Shown one piece after another: positions 32,880-40,546 of a stretch of 64,000 nt of DNA (positions are counted from its first letter, which is position 1; each line of letters opens with the position of its first letter). The stretch covers positions 62,001 through 126,000 of the forward strand of contig JAHCJZ010000008.1 in NCBI GenBank assembly GCA_026126025.1, in the 5' to 3' direction. Origin of the DNA: Bauldia sp. (GTDB taxonomy: Bacteria; Pseudomonadota; Alphaproteobacteria; Rhizobiales; Kaistiaceae). Made by a program: the position numbers and the translations under genes. The notes under the pieces were generated by a model. It did no database searches. It was not told the origin of the DNA and worked only from the letters and a program-made list of their open reading frames with translations.

Positions 32880-33662
32880 ATGCCTGCCAGCCGACGCCAC
32901 CTCATGCTGCCGCCCGAGACGCTCATCGACGCCATCTATGATTCGGCGCTCGATCCGTCGGCGCCGACGCGCGTCGCCAGTCTGCTGCGCGAGCGTTACG
33001 ACGTGAATTCCGCGCTGCTTAGCCTCTACAGGAGGGACGGCCATGTCGTGGGCATGGTGGCCGCCGGCGCCGACGACATGCGCCGGCTCGACGACCAGCT
33101 CGCCCGCTACGAGCGCGACTATCGCTCATGCGACTTCATCAGCCTGGTGAAGGGCGAAACGGTCTCGCTGCAGAACATGGGCGTCTTCTACGGCGCCGAG
33201 CCGTTCTACACCGAGTATCTGCGCGCGGTCGATTCCGAGCACATCAACCTGATCCGCGTTCCCTTCGGCGAGCTGACCTTCGGCATCATGCTCATCCGCG
33301 GCCGGGCGCAGCGCTCCTTCGGCAAGATCGAGACGCGCGACTTCTTCGACCTTGCGGTCCATTTCCGCCGGTCTTGCCGGCTCTACCGTCTCGCCCATCG
33401 CGACGCGGCCGCGCGGCCGGATGGCGCCGAGCGGATCACCACCATTGCGCCGGTGCCGGAAGGCGGCCGGCCGGCGCCGACAGGCGCGGCGCTGTCCCGC
33501 GCGGAGGAGGACATCGTGCGCGGGCTGCGCAGCGGCATGAAGCTGCGCGAGATCGCCGCCGAGCGCGGCGTCAGCTACGAGACCGTGCGCACCCAGGTGA
33601 AGCGCGCCCTCGTCAAGACCGGCGCCCGCAGCCAGGCGCACCTCGTCAGCCTGATGCCGTAG
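32880..33662 (+). CDS. LuxR-family transcriptional regulator
   Basis: A 260-residue protein. The C-terminal 65 residues are a LuxR/GerE helix-turn-helix: L-S-R-A-E-E-D-I-V-R-G-L, L-R-E-I-A-A-E-R-G-V-S-Y-E-T-V-R-T-Q-V-K-R-A-L. The N-terminal 190 residues are a PAS/GAF-like sensor of the kind seen in solitary Hyphomicrobiales regulators, without the acyl-homoserine-lactone residues I would expect and without a receiver domain. ATG 32880 is preferred to TTG 32859. No luxI homologue is present; targets are unknown. Confidence 0.8.
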   Translation: MPASRRHLMLPPETLIDAIYDSALDPSAPTRVASLLRERYDVNSALLSLYRRDGHVVGMVAAGADDMRRLDDQLARYERDYRSCDFISLVKGETVSLQNMGVFYGAEPFYTEYLRAVDSEHINLIRVPFGELTFGIMLIRGRAQRSFGKIETRDFFDLAVHFRRSCRLYRLAHRDAAARPDGAERITTIAPVPEGGRPAPTGAALSRAEEDIVRGLRSGMKLREIAAERGVSYETVRTQVKRALVKTGARSQAHLVSLMP

Positions 33663-33768
33663 CTCCTGGATTTCGCCGCGGAGTATGATGCAATCTGAAT
33701 GGTGCAGAGGTGCCAGATAGATTGCCTGTTCGTTGATTGTTCTCGGCTGCTAGGCAATAGTACAGGCC

Positions 33769-34959
33769 ATGAACGCGACGCCGTCAAAAGGTCCGGATCG
33801 CAGCTTGCATCCCCGCAACGCGGCGCCGCCGCTGTGGCGGGTGCTTGCTGCGGACTTCAGCCACGCGATGCCCGTCTCGGACTATTATTGGATGCTCGAC
33901 GCGATGACCGTCGAGGACAGCTGGGGCTCGCTGCTGTGGACGAACGAGCATCTGGCGCAGCGGTATGCCGGCGGCAATCTTGGCAAGGCAGAGCCGTATC
34001 ACTCGGACATTGGAACCCCGCGTGATCCGACCGGAGCGGTTCGCATGGATGATCGCTTCGGCAACCGCGATATCCCGGTGGGGTGCTATGGGCCGCCGGA
34101 AAAAGGGGCCGGGTTCGAGCCGGACAGGTCCGGTGGCAATGGCACCGGTATCGAGAGCTGGATGCCTGATCTTTGGCCGCGGCGGTGGGATGACGAACTG
34201 ATCTATTCCCCGGCCGCCGGCCGGATGATGACCCACGCCGAGTATTACAGGACCGACGGTCCCCCCAACGAGCCCTCGGGCACGTTCCTGCCCTGGGTGC
34301 ACAAGGACGCCGAACACTGGCGCAAGCTCACGGCTTCACGGCCGGTCAAGAGCGACGATTGGGATCGCGACTATTTCGAGCGCTACCCATTGGCGAGACA
34401 TCCGGTCTTCATTGAATTCTGCCGCAACGGCATCCTGCCGCCCGGCGTGCAGACGCTGGACGACCTCTGGGCCATCCCGGTGGTGGAGCCGGTCAGCCCG
34501 CCGCGCGTCAAGCCGCTGGCGGACCAGTATCGGGACGAATACGAAGCGGAGCTGGCGCGACTGCCGCCCGACTCTGCGATGTCCAACGACCCCTTCCCCT
34601 CAGTGGAAGACTTGTGCGGAAACTTCTTCAAGATGTTCCCCGGTCTCGGTGGTGTGTCCGCGGAGGGGATGGGATCAGACCAGTCGGTGACGGAGGCTAT
34701 TTCTCCAACGACGGCCAGGTTGCGGTCCAGGCGTGTCCTTCCGTCTGATTTCAACGTGGCGATGTCGGCTGAGAGGCACGCCCGCCTGTTCGAACAAATG
34801 ACGCTCGAGGACAGCGACGGCCCGCTTGGGCAGCTGAGCCGGATTTGGGCGCTCTCCTATGTCAACGGTCTGGTAGCAAAGCAGGATCCGGTTCGGAACG
34901 AATTGAGCCGGCGACACGGCATCATGGTACAGCGGCGCATCGAACAGACGAAGCGCTGA
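33769..34959 (+). CDS. hypothetical protein with internal repeat, 396 aa
   Basis: No family recognised. Soluble, rich in Trp, Pro, Asp and Arg. A segment near residue 29 (A-A-D-F-S-H-A-M...M-T-V-E-D-S-W-G-S-L) is repeated near residue 326 (P-S-D-F-N-V-A-M...M-T-L-E-D-S-D-G-P-L), so both ends carry related 25-residue modules. Base composition is less GC-rich than neighbours. It is the last gene before the phage structural module and could be cargo. Confidence 0.65.
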   Translation: MNATPSKGPDRSLHPRNAAPPLWRVLAADFSHAMPVSDYYWMLDAMTVEDSWGSLLWTNEHLAQRYAGGNLGKAEPYHSDIGTPRDPTGAVRMDDRFGNRDIPVGCYGPPEKGAGFEPDRSGGNGTGIESWMPDLWPRRWDDELIYSPAAGRMMTHAEYYRTDGPPNEPSGTFLPWVHKDAEHWRKLTASRPVKSDDWDRDYFERYPLARHPVFIEFCRNGILPPGVQTLDDLWAIPVVEPVSPPRVKPLADQYRDEYEAELARLPPDSAMSNDPFPSVEDLCGNFFKMFPGLGGVSAEGMGSDQSVTEAISPTTARLRSRRVLPSDFNVAMSAERHARLFEQMTLEDSDGPLGQLSRIWALSYVNGLVAKQDPVRNELSRRHGIMVQRRIEQTKR

Positions 34960-35094
34960 CTGTCCGCGGTTTCCCCCGGGCCGGGTTGAACGGCGCGCGC
35001 GGATCGGCGATGTCGGAAACATCAACTCCGCACTGTGTCCGGGCCGAGCCTTCGCCGCCCGGCGCTCCGCCCTCTCAGCACCGCGGGATGACCG

Positions 35095-35547
35095 ATGCGC
35101 CCGACGCAGTTTTCTCCCGTGCTCGCCGAGGCGATCGCGGCGCGGCTTGCCGCGGGCGAGTCGCTCGGCGCGATCTGCGCGCCCGAGACGATGCCGGCGC
35201 TGCCTACCGTGCAGGAATGGCTCGGCGCGCATGACGCGTTCCGCGAGGAGGTGGCGCGTGCCCGCGAAGAGCTCGCCGACCGCTTCGCCGAGGAGATCGT
35301 GGCGATCGCCGACGATGCCAGCCTCGACTACAGGCCGCGCGCCGGGGGCGCGGGCGTGGTCGCCGATCACGAGCATCTCAGCCGCTCGAAGCTGCGCGTC
35401 GACGTGCGCAAATGGCTGATGGCGAAGCTCGCGCCGAAGAAATACGGCGACCGCGGCGACCTCGGCAGCCGGGACAACCCGTTCTCCCTCAGCGCCCGCA
35501 TCGAGCGGCTGATCGTCGATCCCGAGGGGGCTGAGGAGGAGGGGTAG
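35095..35547 (+). CDS. phage terminase small subunit
   Basis: A 150-residue protein of the Sf6-type small terminase group: an N-terminal helix-turn-helix (I-A-A-R-L-A-A-G-E-S-L-G-A-I-C), W-L-G-A-H-D-A-F-R-E-E-V-A-R-A-R-E, then E-I-V-A-I-A-D-D-A and the strongly conserved S-R-S-K-L-R-V-D-V-R-K-W-L and A-P-K-K-Y-G-D. It recognises phage DNA and recruits the large subunit. The large-subunit gene normally follows directly but here lies 2.6 kb downstream beyond a minus-strand gene. Confidence 0.87.
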   Translation: MRPTQFSPVLAEAIAARLAAGESLGAICAPETMPALPTVQEWLGAHDAFREEVARAREELADRFAEEIVAIADDASLDYRPRAGGAGVVADHEHLSRSKLRVDVRKWLMAKLAPKKYGDRGDLGSRDNPFSLSARIERLIVDPEGAEEEG

Positions 35548-35558
35548 ACAAAGCCGGC

Positions 35559-35691
35559 GGTCCTTCGAGGCCCGGCTTTGCCGGGCACCTCAGGATGAGG
35601 TCGTTGTCACAAGAGCGTCTGGACAAGGGTCGTTGCGGACGAACACCCGACCTCATCCTGAGGTGCGAGCGAAGCGAGCCTCGAAGGATGG
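35559..35691. repeat. inverted repeat pair with CCTCAGGATGAGGTCG arms
   Basis: Left arm 35559-35603 (GGTCCTTCGAGG..CACCTCAGGATGAGGTCG) and right arm 35648-35691 (CGACCTCATCCTGAGGTG..CCTCGAAGGATGG) with a 44-base spacer. This is a common alphaproteobacterial intergenic element. A single RA repeat arm follows at 35736-35767. Confidence 0.8.
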
Positions 35692-35735
35692 CCCAGGGCG
35701 CGGTGCCGTACCAGCGAGCCGCTCCGGGGCGACGG

Positions 35736-35767
35736 CCAATAGGTCCCGGGTCGAGCCCGGGACGGTA
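35736..35767. repeat. single RA repeat arm
   Basis: CCAATAGGTCCCGGGTCGAG and following bases match the right arm of the RA pairs at 7641 and 29051; no left arm is present. Confidence 0.75.
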
Positions 35768-35783
35768 GGACAGCTTCGCCATT

Positions 35784-37517
35784 CTACCGGTCGCGGCCGA
35801 AGGGGACGGCGGGCTTCTTGAGGATGGTGTAGCGCTGCGGATCGAGCGGGACCGGCGCGGGGGGCGCTGCGTCCTCCTCGGCGCGGATGCGCTGCGTCGT
35901 CATCGCGCCGCGCCAGCGGTCGATCACGGTGTCGATGAAGTCGGCCTCGCTGGCGCGCTCGATCGCGCGGCCGTTGGAGACCGACTCGCTCTTCGGCAGC
36001 GCCTCCGGCGGCAGCTGCTTGAAGCGCAGCCGCGTCGGCATCGAGACGCCCTCGCCGAAGGCGAACACCTCGCGGGTGCCGAGCGCGGGGATGAAGTTGA
36101 GGAGGCTCGCCGCGCCGTCCGACACCGCCGAGCGGATGATCGCCTGGTCGCGCTCATTGGCGAGGCGCATGACGAAGAGCGTGGAGCATTGCGAGATGAT
36201 GGTCGGGTCGAGCTCGGCCGGGCGCTGGCTGATCAGCCCGAGGAAGACGCCGTATTTGCGCCCTTCCTTGGCGATGCGCGAGATCGCGCGCCGGGTCGGG
36301 CCGAAGCCGAGGCTGTGGTTCGCCGAGGCGTAGCGGTGCGCCTCTTCGCAGACGAAGAGGAGCGGCACCGCGCCGTCGCTCCACAGGCCGAAATCGAACG
36401 CCATGCGGCCGACGACCGAGACGACCGAGTCGACCACCTCGGACGGGAAGCCGGCGATCTGCATCACCGTCACCGGCTTTGAGTCCGACGGGACGCGGAA
36501 GAGCTGGCGGATCACCGCCGCCATGGTGTCGCCGCCGACATTGGCGGCCTCGAACATGAAGGCGTAGCGCGGGTCGTTGACGACGCCGGAGATGCGCTGG
36601 AGGAGCTTGTTGTGGATCACCCGCGACGAGCGGTTCTCCAGCTTGCCCATGCGGTCGTCGATCAGCGAGACGAGGTCGCCGAGGCGATAGGGAACCGGCG
36701 TGTCGACGGTGTGGCCGGGATCGGTCTGGACGTTGCGGCTGATGCCGTACATCCGCTTCGCCAGCGGGATCACCTCGGAGAGGATATCGACCTCCTCGTC
36801 GACGCCCGGGCGGCCGCGATAGAAGACGTCGATGATCTCCTCGAAATTGAACAGCCAGAACGGCAGGCGCAGATTGGCCGGCGTCAGCGACACCGAGCGG
36901 TCGCCGAAGCAGCGGCCATACTCGTTGTGGACGTCGATCAGGAAGAGGCGAAGGTCGGGCTTGCGGTCGAGGATCTCGCGCAGGATCACCGCGACGCCGC
37001 TCGATTTGCCGACGCCGGTGGTGCCGAAGATCGCGAAATGCTTGCGCAGCATCTCGTCGACCTCGACATGGGCGCTGATGCCGAGATCCTGGTGCAGCGT
37101 GCCGATGTCGATGAAGTCGGCGTCGCCCATGCCGAAGACGAGGCGCAGCTCGTCGGCGCTCGCCATGAACACGTCGTCGCCGATCGCGGGATAGACCGTC
37201 ACGCCGCGGCGGAAGATGCGCCGGCCCGACGCGTCGGTCTTGATCTCGCCGGCGAGCTCGACGCGGGCGGTCGCCTCGACGTCCTCGCCGCGCCGGCTCT
37301 CCGCGTCGAGCGAGACCTCGGTGATCATGCCGACGACGAGCGCGCGGCCGGTGTCGATCTCGACATATTCGCCGACCGTGGTGCGCGCCTTGCTCCGCGC
37401 CGCGGCGCTCCGCGTGATCGCCAGCCGCGCCTCGGACCCGGAGATGTTGCACACCCGGCCCAGCGACGGCTTGGCCGGATCGCCGCTCATCGCTTCCGGC
37501 TGCACGCTCAGATTCAT
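35784..37517 (-). CDS. HerA-like (DUF87) ATP-binding protein
   Basis: A 577-residue HerA/FtsK-superfamily ATPase. An N-terminal HAS-barrel-like domain (G-R-V-C-N-I-S-G-S-E-A, G-E-Y-V-E-I-D-T-G) precedes Walker A G-T-T-G-V-G-K-S-S at residues 165-173; Walker B is L-L-F-V-C-E-E-A-H-R-Y, and Q-R-P-A-E-L-D is a sensor segment. HerA proteins are hexameric DNA translocases, paired with NurA in archaea; bacterial members occur alone or in defence loci. No nuclease partner is adjacent. ATG 37517 is used; the longer frame to 38999 runs through other genes. It sits on the opposite strand between the two terminase genes. Confidence 0.85.
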   Translation of the reverse strand: MNLSVQPEAMSGDPAKPSLGRVCNISGSEARLAITRSAAARSKARTTVGEYVEIDTGRALVVGMITEVSLDAESRRGEDVEATARVELAGEIKTDASGRRIFRRGVTVYPAIGDDVFMASADELRLVFGMGDADFIDIGTLHQDLGISAHVEVDEMLRKHFAIFGTTGVGKSSGVAVILREILDRKPDLRLFLIDVHNEYGRCFGDRSVSLTPANLRLPFWLFNFEEIIDVFYRGRPGVDEEVDILSEVIPLAKRMYGISRNVQTDPGHTVDTPVPYRLGDLVSLIDDRMGKLENRSSRVIHNKLLQRISGVVNDPRYAFMFEAANVGGDTMAAVIRQLFRVPSDSKPVTVMQIAGFPSEVVDSVVSVVGRMAFDFGLWSDGAVPLLFVCEEAHRYASANHSLGFGPTRRAISRIAKEGRKYGVFLGLISQRPAELDPTIISQCSTLFVMRLANERDQAIIRSAVSDGAASLLNFIPALGTREVFAFGEGVSMPTRLRFKQLPPEALPKSESVSNGRAIERASEADFIDTVIDRWRGAMTTQRIRAEEDAAPPAPVPLDPQRYTILKKPAVPFGRDR

Positions 37518-37880
37518 GGGAAGCCCCCACCAATAGATATGCGCAAGGATTGCATGGAATGCTTGCCGTCTGATTAAGACTTTCGCTGTGTATTCTCCGA
37601 TCCTGTGAAGTGTTGAAAGGTTGCGTCGGAACAAGCGACGATCAGCCCTGTCGCAGCAATATTTCGGAAACCATGGGCAATACGCCCGCGTTTGCGGCAC
37701 ACATGTGGCGGAAACGCTGGCGTTCGGCGACCTTCGGCGTGCGTCGCCCCGGGCGCGAGAGGTCATCCGGCACCCGCGGCCGTTCCCCAACTCGTTCAAA
37801 TTGTAACGGTCCGGTTCATCTCCCGGTGAGGCGCGATTGAGACAAGCTTGTCGACAATTGGATCGAACCCGGGTGCCGCC
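37518..37880. other. divergent promoter region of herA-like and flp genes
   Basis: 363 bases without a supported gene and visibly lower in GC. Two nested palindromes, GACAAGCTTGTC (37841-37852) and TTGTCGACAA (37848-37857), lie 24-40 bases upstream of the pilin ATG and may be a regulator site. Confidence 0.5.
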
Positions 37881-38042
37881 ATGAAAGCCCTTCTCCGCCG
37901 TTTCGCCCGCGACCAGCGCGGGGCGACCGCCATCGAATACGGGCTCATCGCGGTGCTGATCGGTGTCGCCCTCATCGTCGGCGCGACGGCGCTCGGCGGC
38001 TCGCTCAACAACACCTTCGACTTCATCTCCGGCGAGCTCTAG
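37881..38042 (+). CDS. Flp/Fap-type IVb pilin
   Basis: A 53-residue prepilin: basic leader R-R-F-A-R-D-Q-R-G, cleavage expected after Gly, then A-T-A-I-E-Y-G-L-I-A-V-L with the hallmark Glu at +5 and Tyr at +6, and a hydrophobic segment. Flp pilins are assembled by the Tad/Cpa apparatus. No tad genes are present in the window, so this is an orphan pilin. Its place directly before the large terminase gene is unexpected. Confidence 0.88.
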   Translation: MKALLRRFARDQRGATAIEYGLIAVLIGVALIVGATALGGSLNNTFDFISGEL

Positions 38043-38138
38043 CGCGCGACCGCGCAGCCGTCTCAGACTCGGCGGCCGTCGCTCGGCTGCGGGAACCGGA
38101 AGCGCCCTCCGGGCCAGTTGGGGAGGGGGCGCTTCGCG

Positions 38139-39422
38139 ATGGGCCGGACGCTGCAGATTCCGACGGCGCGGGTGTTTGCGCCGCTGCTTCGACCCGCGCG
38201 CTACAAGGCCGCACATGGCGGGCGCGGGTCGGGCAAGAGCCATTTCTTCGCCGGGCTGATGGTCGAGACCGCGCTGACGCGGCCGGGCTTCCGGGCGGTG
38301 TGCATCCGCGAGGTGCAGCGCACGCTGAAGGATTCCGCGCGGCGGCTGATCGAGGACAAGATCGCCGCGCATGGCGTCTCCGACGCGTTCGCCATGCGCG
38401 AGGCGGAGATCCGCACGCCGGGCGGCGGCGTCATCCTGTTCCAGGGGATGCAGAACCACACCGCGGACTCCATCAAGTCGCTGGAGGGCATGGACGCCGC
38501 CTGGGTGGAGGAGGCGCAGGCGCTCTCCGAACGCTCGCTGGCGCTGCTGCGTCCCACCATCCGCAAGGACGGGTCGGAGCTGTGGTTCTCGTGGAACCGC
38601 ACGCGGAAGACCGACCCGGTCGACCGGCTCCTCACCGGGCCGTCGCCGCCGTCGGGCAGCGTGGTGGTGCGCGCCAACTGGTCGGACAATCCGTGGTTTC
38701 CCTCGGTGCTCGACCGCGAGCGGCGCGACGATCGGCGCGACCGGCCCGAGCTCTATGCCCACATCTGGGAGGGCGACTACGCCACCGTCACCGCCGGCGC
38801 GTATTTCGCCGCCGCGCTGGCGAGAGCCCGCGCCGAGGGCCGCATCGGCAAGGTCGCCGCCGATCCGCTGATGCCGCTCCGCGCCTTCTTCGACATCGGC
38901 GTGCGCGACGCCACCGCGATCTGGGTGGCGCAGTTCATCGGCCGCGAGATTCGCGTCCTCGACTATTACGAGGCCTCCGGCCAGCCGCTCGCGGCGCATC
39001 TGTCATGGCTGCGCGAACGCGGCTACGCCGATGCGCTGTGCGTGCTGCCGCATGACGGCGCCGCGGCCGACGCCGTCACCGCGATCCGGTTCGAGGACCA
39101 CATCCGCGCCGCCGGCTTCCGCGTCGAGACGGTGAAGAACCAGGGCAAGGGCGCCGCGCTCCGCCGCATCGAGGCGGCGCGCCGGCTCTTCCCGCAGGTC
39201 TGGTTCAACGAAGCAACCTGCGGCCCCGGCCTCGACGCGCTCGGCGCCTATCACGAACGCCGCGACCCCGACCGCGGCATCGGCCTCGGCCCCGAGCACG
39301 ACTGGTCGAGCCACGGCGCCGATGCCTTCGGTCTCCTCTGCGTCGCCTATGACGAGCCCCGCGCCCCGCGGGCGCAGGCGCGGCCGGCGTTCCATGGCGG
39401 CGCCGGGGGATGGATGGGGTAG
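38139..39422 (+). CDS. phage terminase large subunit
   Basis: A 427-residue packaging motor. The ATPase has Walker A G-G-R-G-S-G-K-S-H (27-35), Walker B M-D-A-A-W-V-E-E-A, and coupling motif W-F-S-W-N-R-T. The RNase H-like nuclease has acidic residues in F-F-D-I-G-V-R-D-A-T-A, L-P-H-D-G-A and S-H-G-A-D-A-F-G. It resembles the PBSX/Terminase_3-6 group used by P22-like phages. ATG 38139 has GGGAGGGGG about nine bases upstream. All catalytic motifs look intact. Confidence 0.92.
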   Translation: MGRTLQIPTARVFAPLLRPARYKAAHGGRGSGKSHFFAGLMVETALTRPGFRAVCIREVQRTLKDSARRLIEDKIAAHGVSDAFAMREAEIRTPGGGVILFQGMQNHTADSIKSLEGMDAAWVEEAQALSERSLALLRPTIRKDGSELWFSWNRTRKTDPVDRLLTGPSPPSGSVVVRANWSDNPWFPSVLDRERRDDRRDRPELYAHIWEGDYATVTAGAYFAAALARARAEGRIGKVAADPLMPLRAFFDIGVRDATAIWVAQFIGREIRVLDYYEASGQPLAAHLSWLRERGYADALCVLPHDGAAADAVTAIRFEDHIRAAGFRVETVKNQGKGAALRRIEAARRLFPQVWFNEATCGPGLDALGAYHERRDPDRGIGLGPEHDWSSHGADAFGLLCVAYDEPRAPRAQARPAFHGGAGGWMG

Positions 39423-39527
39423 GGCAGCGTTCCTTTTGTTCGGCGACCGCGGATGGAGTATGGTCCCGATGGGGCGCCTGTTGTTTTCGCGCGTGAGGCG
39501 CGGCAACGCCAATCGGGGACTCTCGAC

Positions 39528-39932
39528 ATGAAAAGCGGCCTGAAGCTCAGCCTGTTCGCGCCTGCCCTCCTGGTCTTCGCCACCGGCAGCTCGCACGCCA
39601 CCGGCGACGATCCCGCCGTGCAGGCGTGCGAGTATCTCGTCGAAAGCGTGCTCGTCGCCGAGGGGGCGTCCTATGCCCGCCTCAGCGCGGCCCTGCAGGG
39701 CAATGTCGTGGCGCTGCAGTTCAGCTCCAATGCGCCCGAATTCGCCGATGCCGGCGTCAGCGGCGCGCTGTGCGAGTTCAGCTACAACGAGGCGTCCGGC
39801 ACGTTCGGCGTCCGCGGTTTCGTGATCGAGGGCCTGTCGGTCAATGCCGACGCGGCGCTCGGCGCCCTCCAGTCCGGCGCCCCCGGCCTCTACGCCATCC
39901 CGGCCAACACCACGGCGCTCGGCGGGGCTTGA
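39528..39932 (+). CDS. secreted hypothetical protein, 134 aa
   Basis: Signal peptide (L-K-L-S-L-F-A-P-A-L-L-V-F-A) cleaved after S-H-A-T. The mature part has two Cys (Q-A-C-E-Y and A-L-C-E-F) and a repeated F-S-S/F-S-Y strand pattern. ATG 39528 opens the signal peptide; the in-frame start at 39453 does not. Not obviously related to the four-Cys family further on. It is cargo-like between terminase and portal genes. Confidence 0.65.
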   Translation: MKSGLKLSLFAPALLVFATGSSHATGDDPAVQACEYLVESVLVAEGASYARLSAALQGNVVALQFSSNAPEFADAGVSGALCEFSYNEASGTFGVRGFVIEGLSVNADAALGALQSGAPGLYAIPANTTALGGA

Positions 39933-39947
39933 CGCAAGGCCGCGACT

Positions 39948-39999
39948 GGACCCCGGCTCTGCGGTGCAGCGCTTCGCGCTGCACCTTGTCCGGGGAACG
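39948..39999. repeat. RB repeat, single copy
   Basis: GGACCCCGGCTCTGCGGTGC..GTCCGGGGAACG with an internal GGTGCAGCGC/GCGCTGCACC hairpin. The same family occurs at 42931-43066, 44824-44942 and 53978-54137, all inside the phage module. Confidence 0.75.
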
Positions 40000-40003
40000 A
40001 GAC

Positions 40004-40459
40004 CTACTGCCGCGTTCCGGGCGGGCCGTTGGCGAGCTGGGCGGTGATCTGGCGCGCCAGCTCCTCGGCCATGTCGCGGCTGAGCGCGATGGTCACGGGG
40101 ACGCCTTCGGCGGTCGGGAACTGCATGGCGATCGACTGGCCGTCGGCGGAATGGCCGAAGCGCGGCATGGCGCGGACGCGGTAGGGCGCGAGGATCTCCT
40201 GGAGGCTCTCCAGCTTCGCGCCCGCCCGCACGCCGGCGGCGGCGTCGCCGAAGGTGCGCAGCTGGTGGATGATCTTCGCCAGCACCGGCGGCGTGGTGCG
40301 GAACCAGTGCTGCACGCCGTCGGCCGGGATGCTGAAGGCGACCTCGTTGCCGTCGTGGATCGAGCCGCCGCTCGGGATGCCGGTGACGAGGGGCGCGTTG
40401 TTGGCTTCCGCGATGATCGGGTTGGTGGTGTCACCCCACGACTGGTCGTCGTCCGACAT
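40004..40459 (-). CDS. phage-module hypothetical protein, 151 aa
   Basis: A soluble protein opposite in strand to the flanking terminase and portal genes. It contains G-I-P-S-G-G-S-I-H-D-G-N-E-V-A-F-S-I-P-A-D-G-V-Q-H-W-F and a C-terminal helix L-S-R-D-M-A-E-E-L-A-R-Q-I. ATG 40459 has GAGGAG about ten bases upstream. No function recognised. Confidence 0.65.
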   Translation of the reverse strand: MSDDDQSWGDTTNPIIAEANNAPLVTGIPSGGSIHDGNEVAFSIPADGVQHWFRTTPPVLAKIIHQLRTFGDAAAGVRAGAKLESLQEILAPYRVRAMPRFGHSADGQSIAMQFPTAEGVPVTIALSRDMAEELARQITAQLANGPPGTRQ

Positions 40460-40546
40460 GACTCGATGCTCCTCACAACAATGACCGGCTGCAGACCGTC
40501 CGCCCGGCGGTGCTGCGCATAGCACCAATCCGACCAAGAGGCACCG

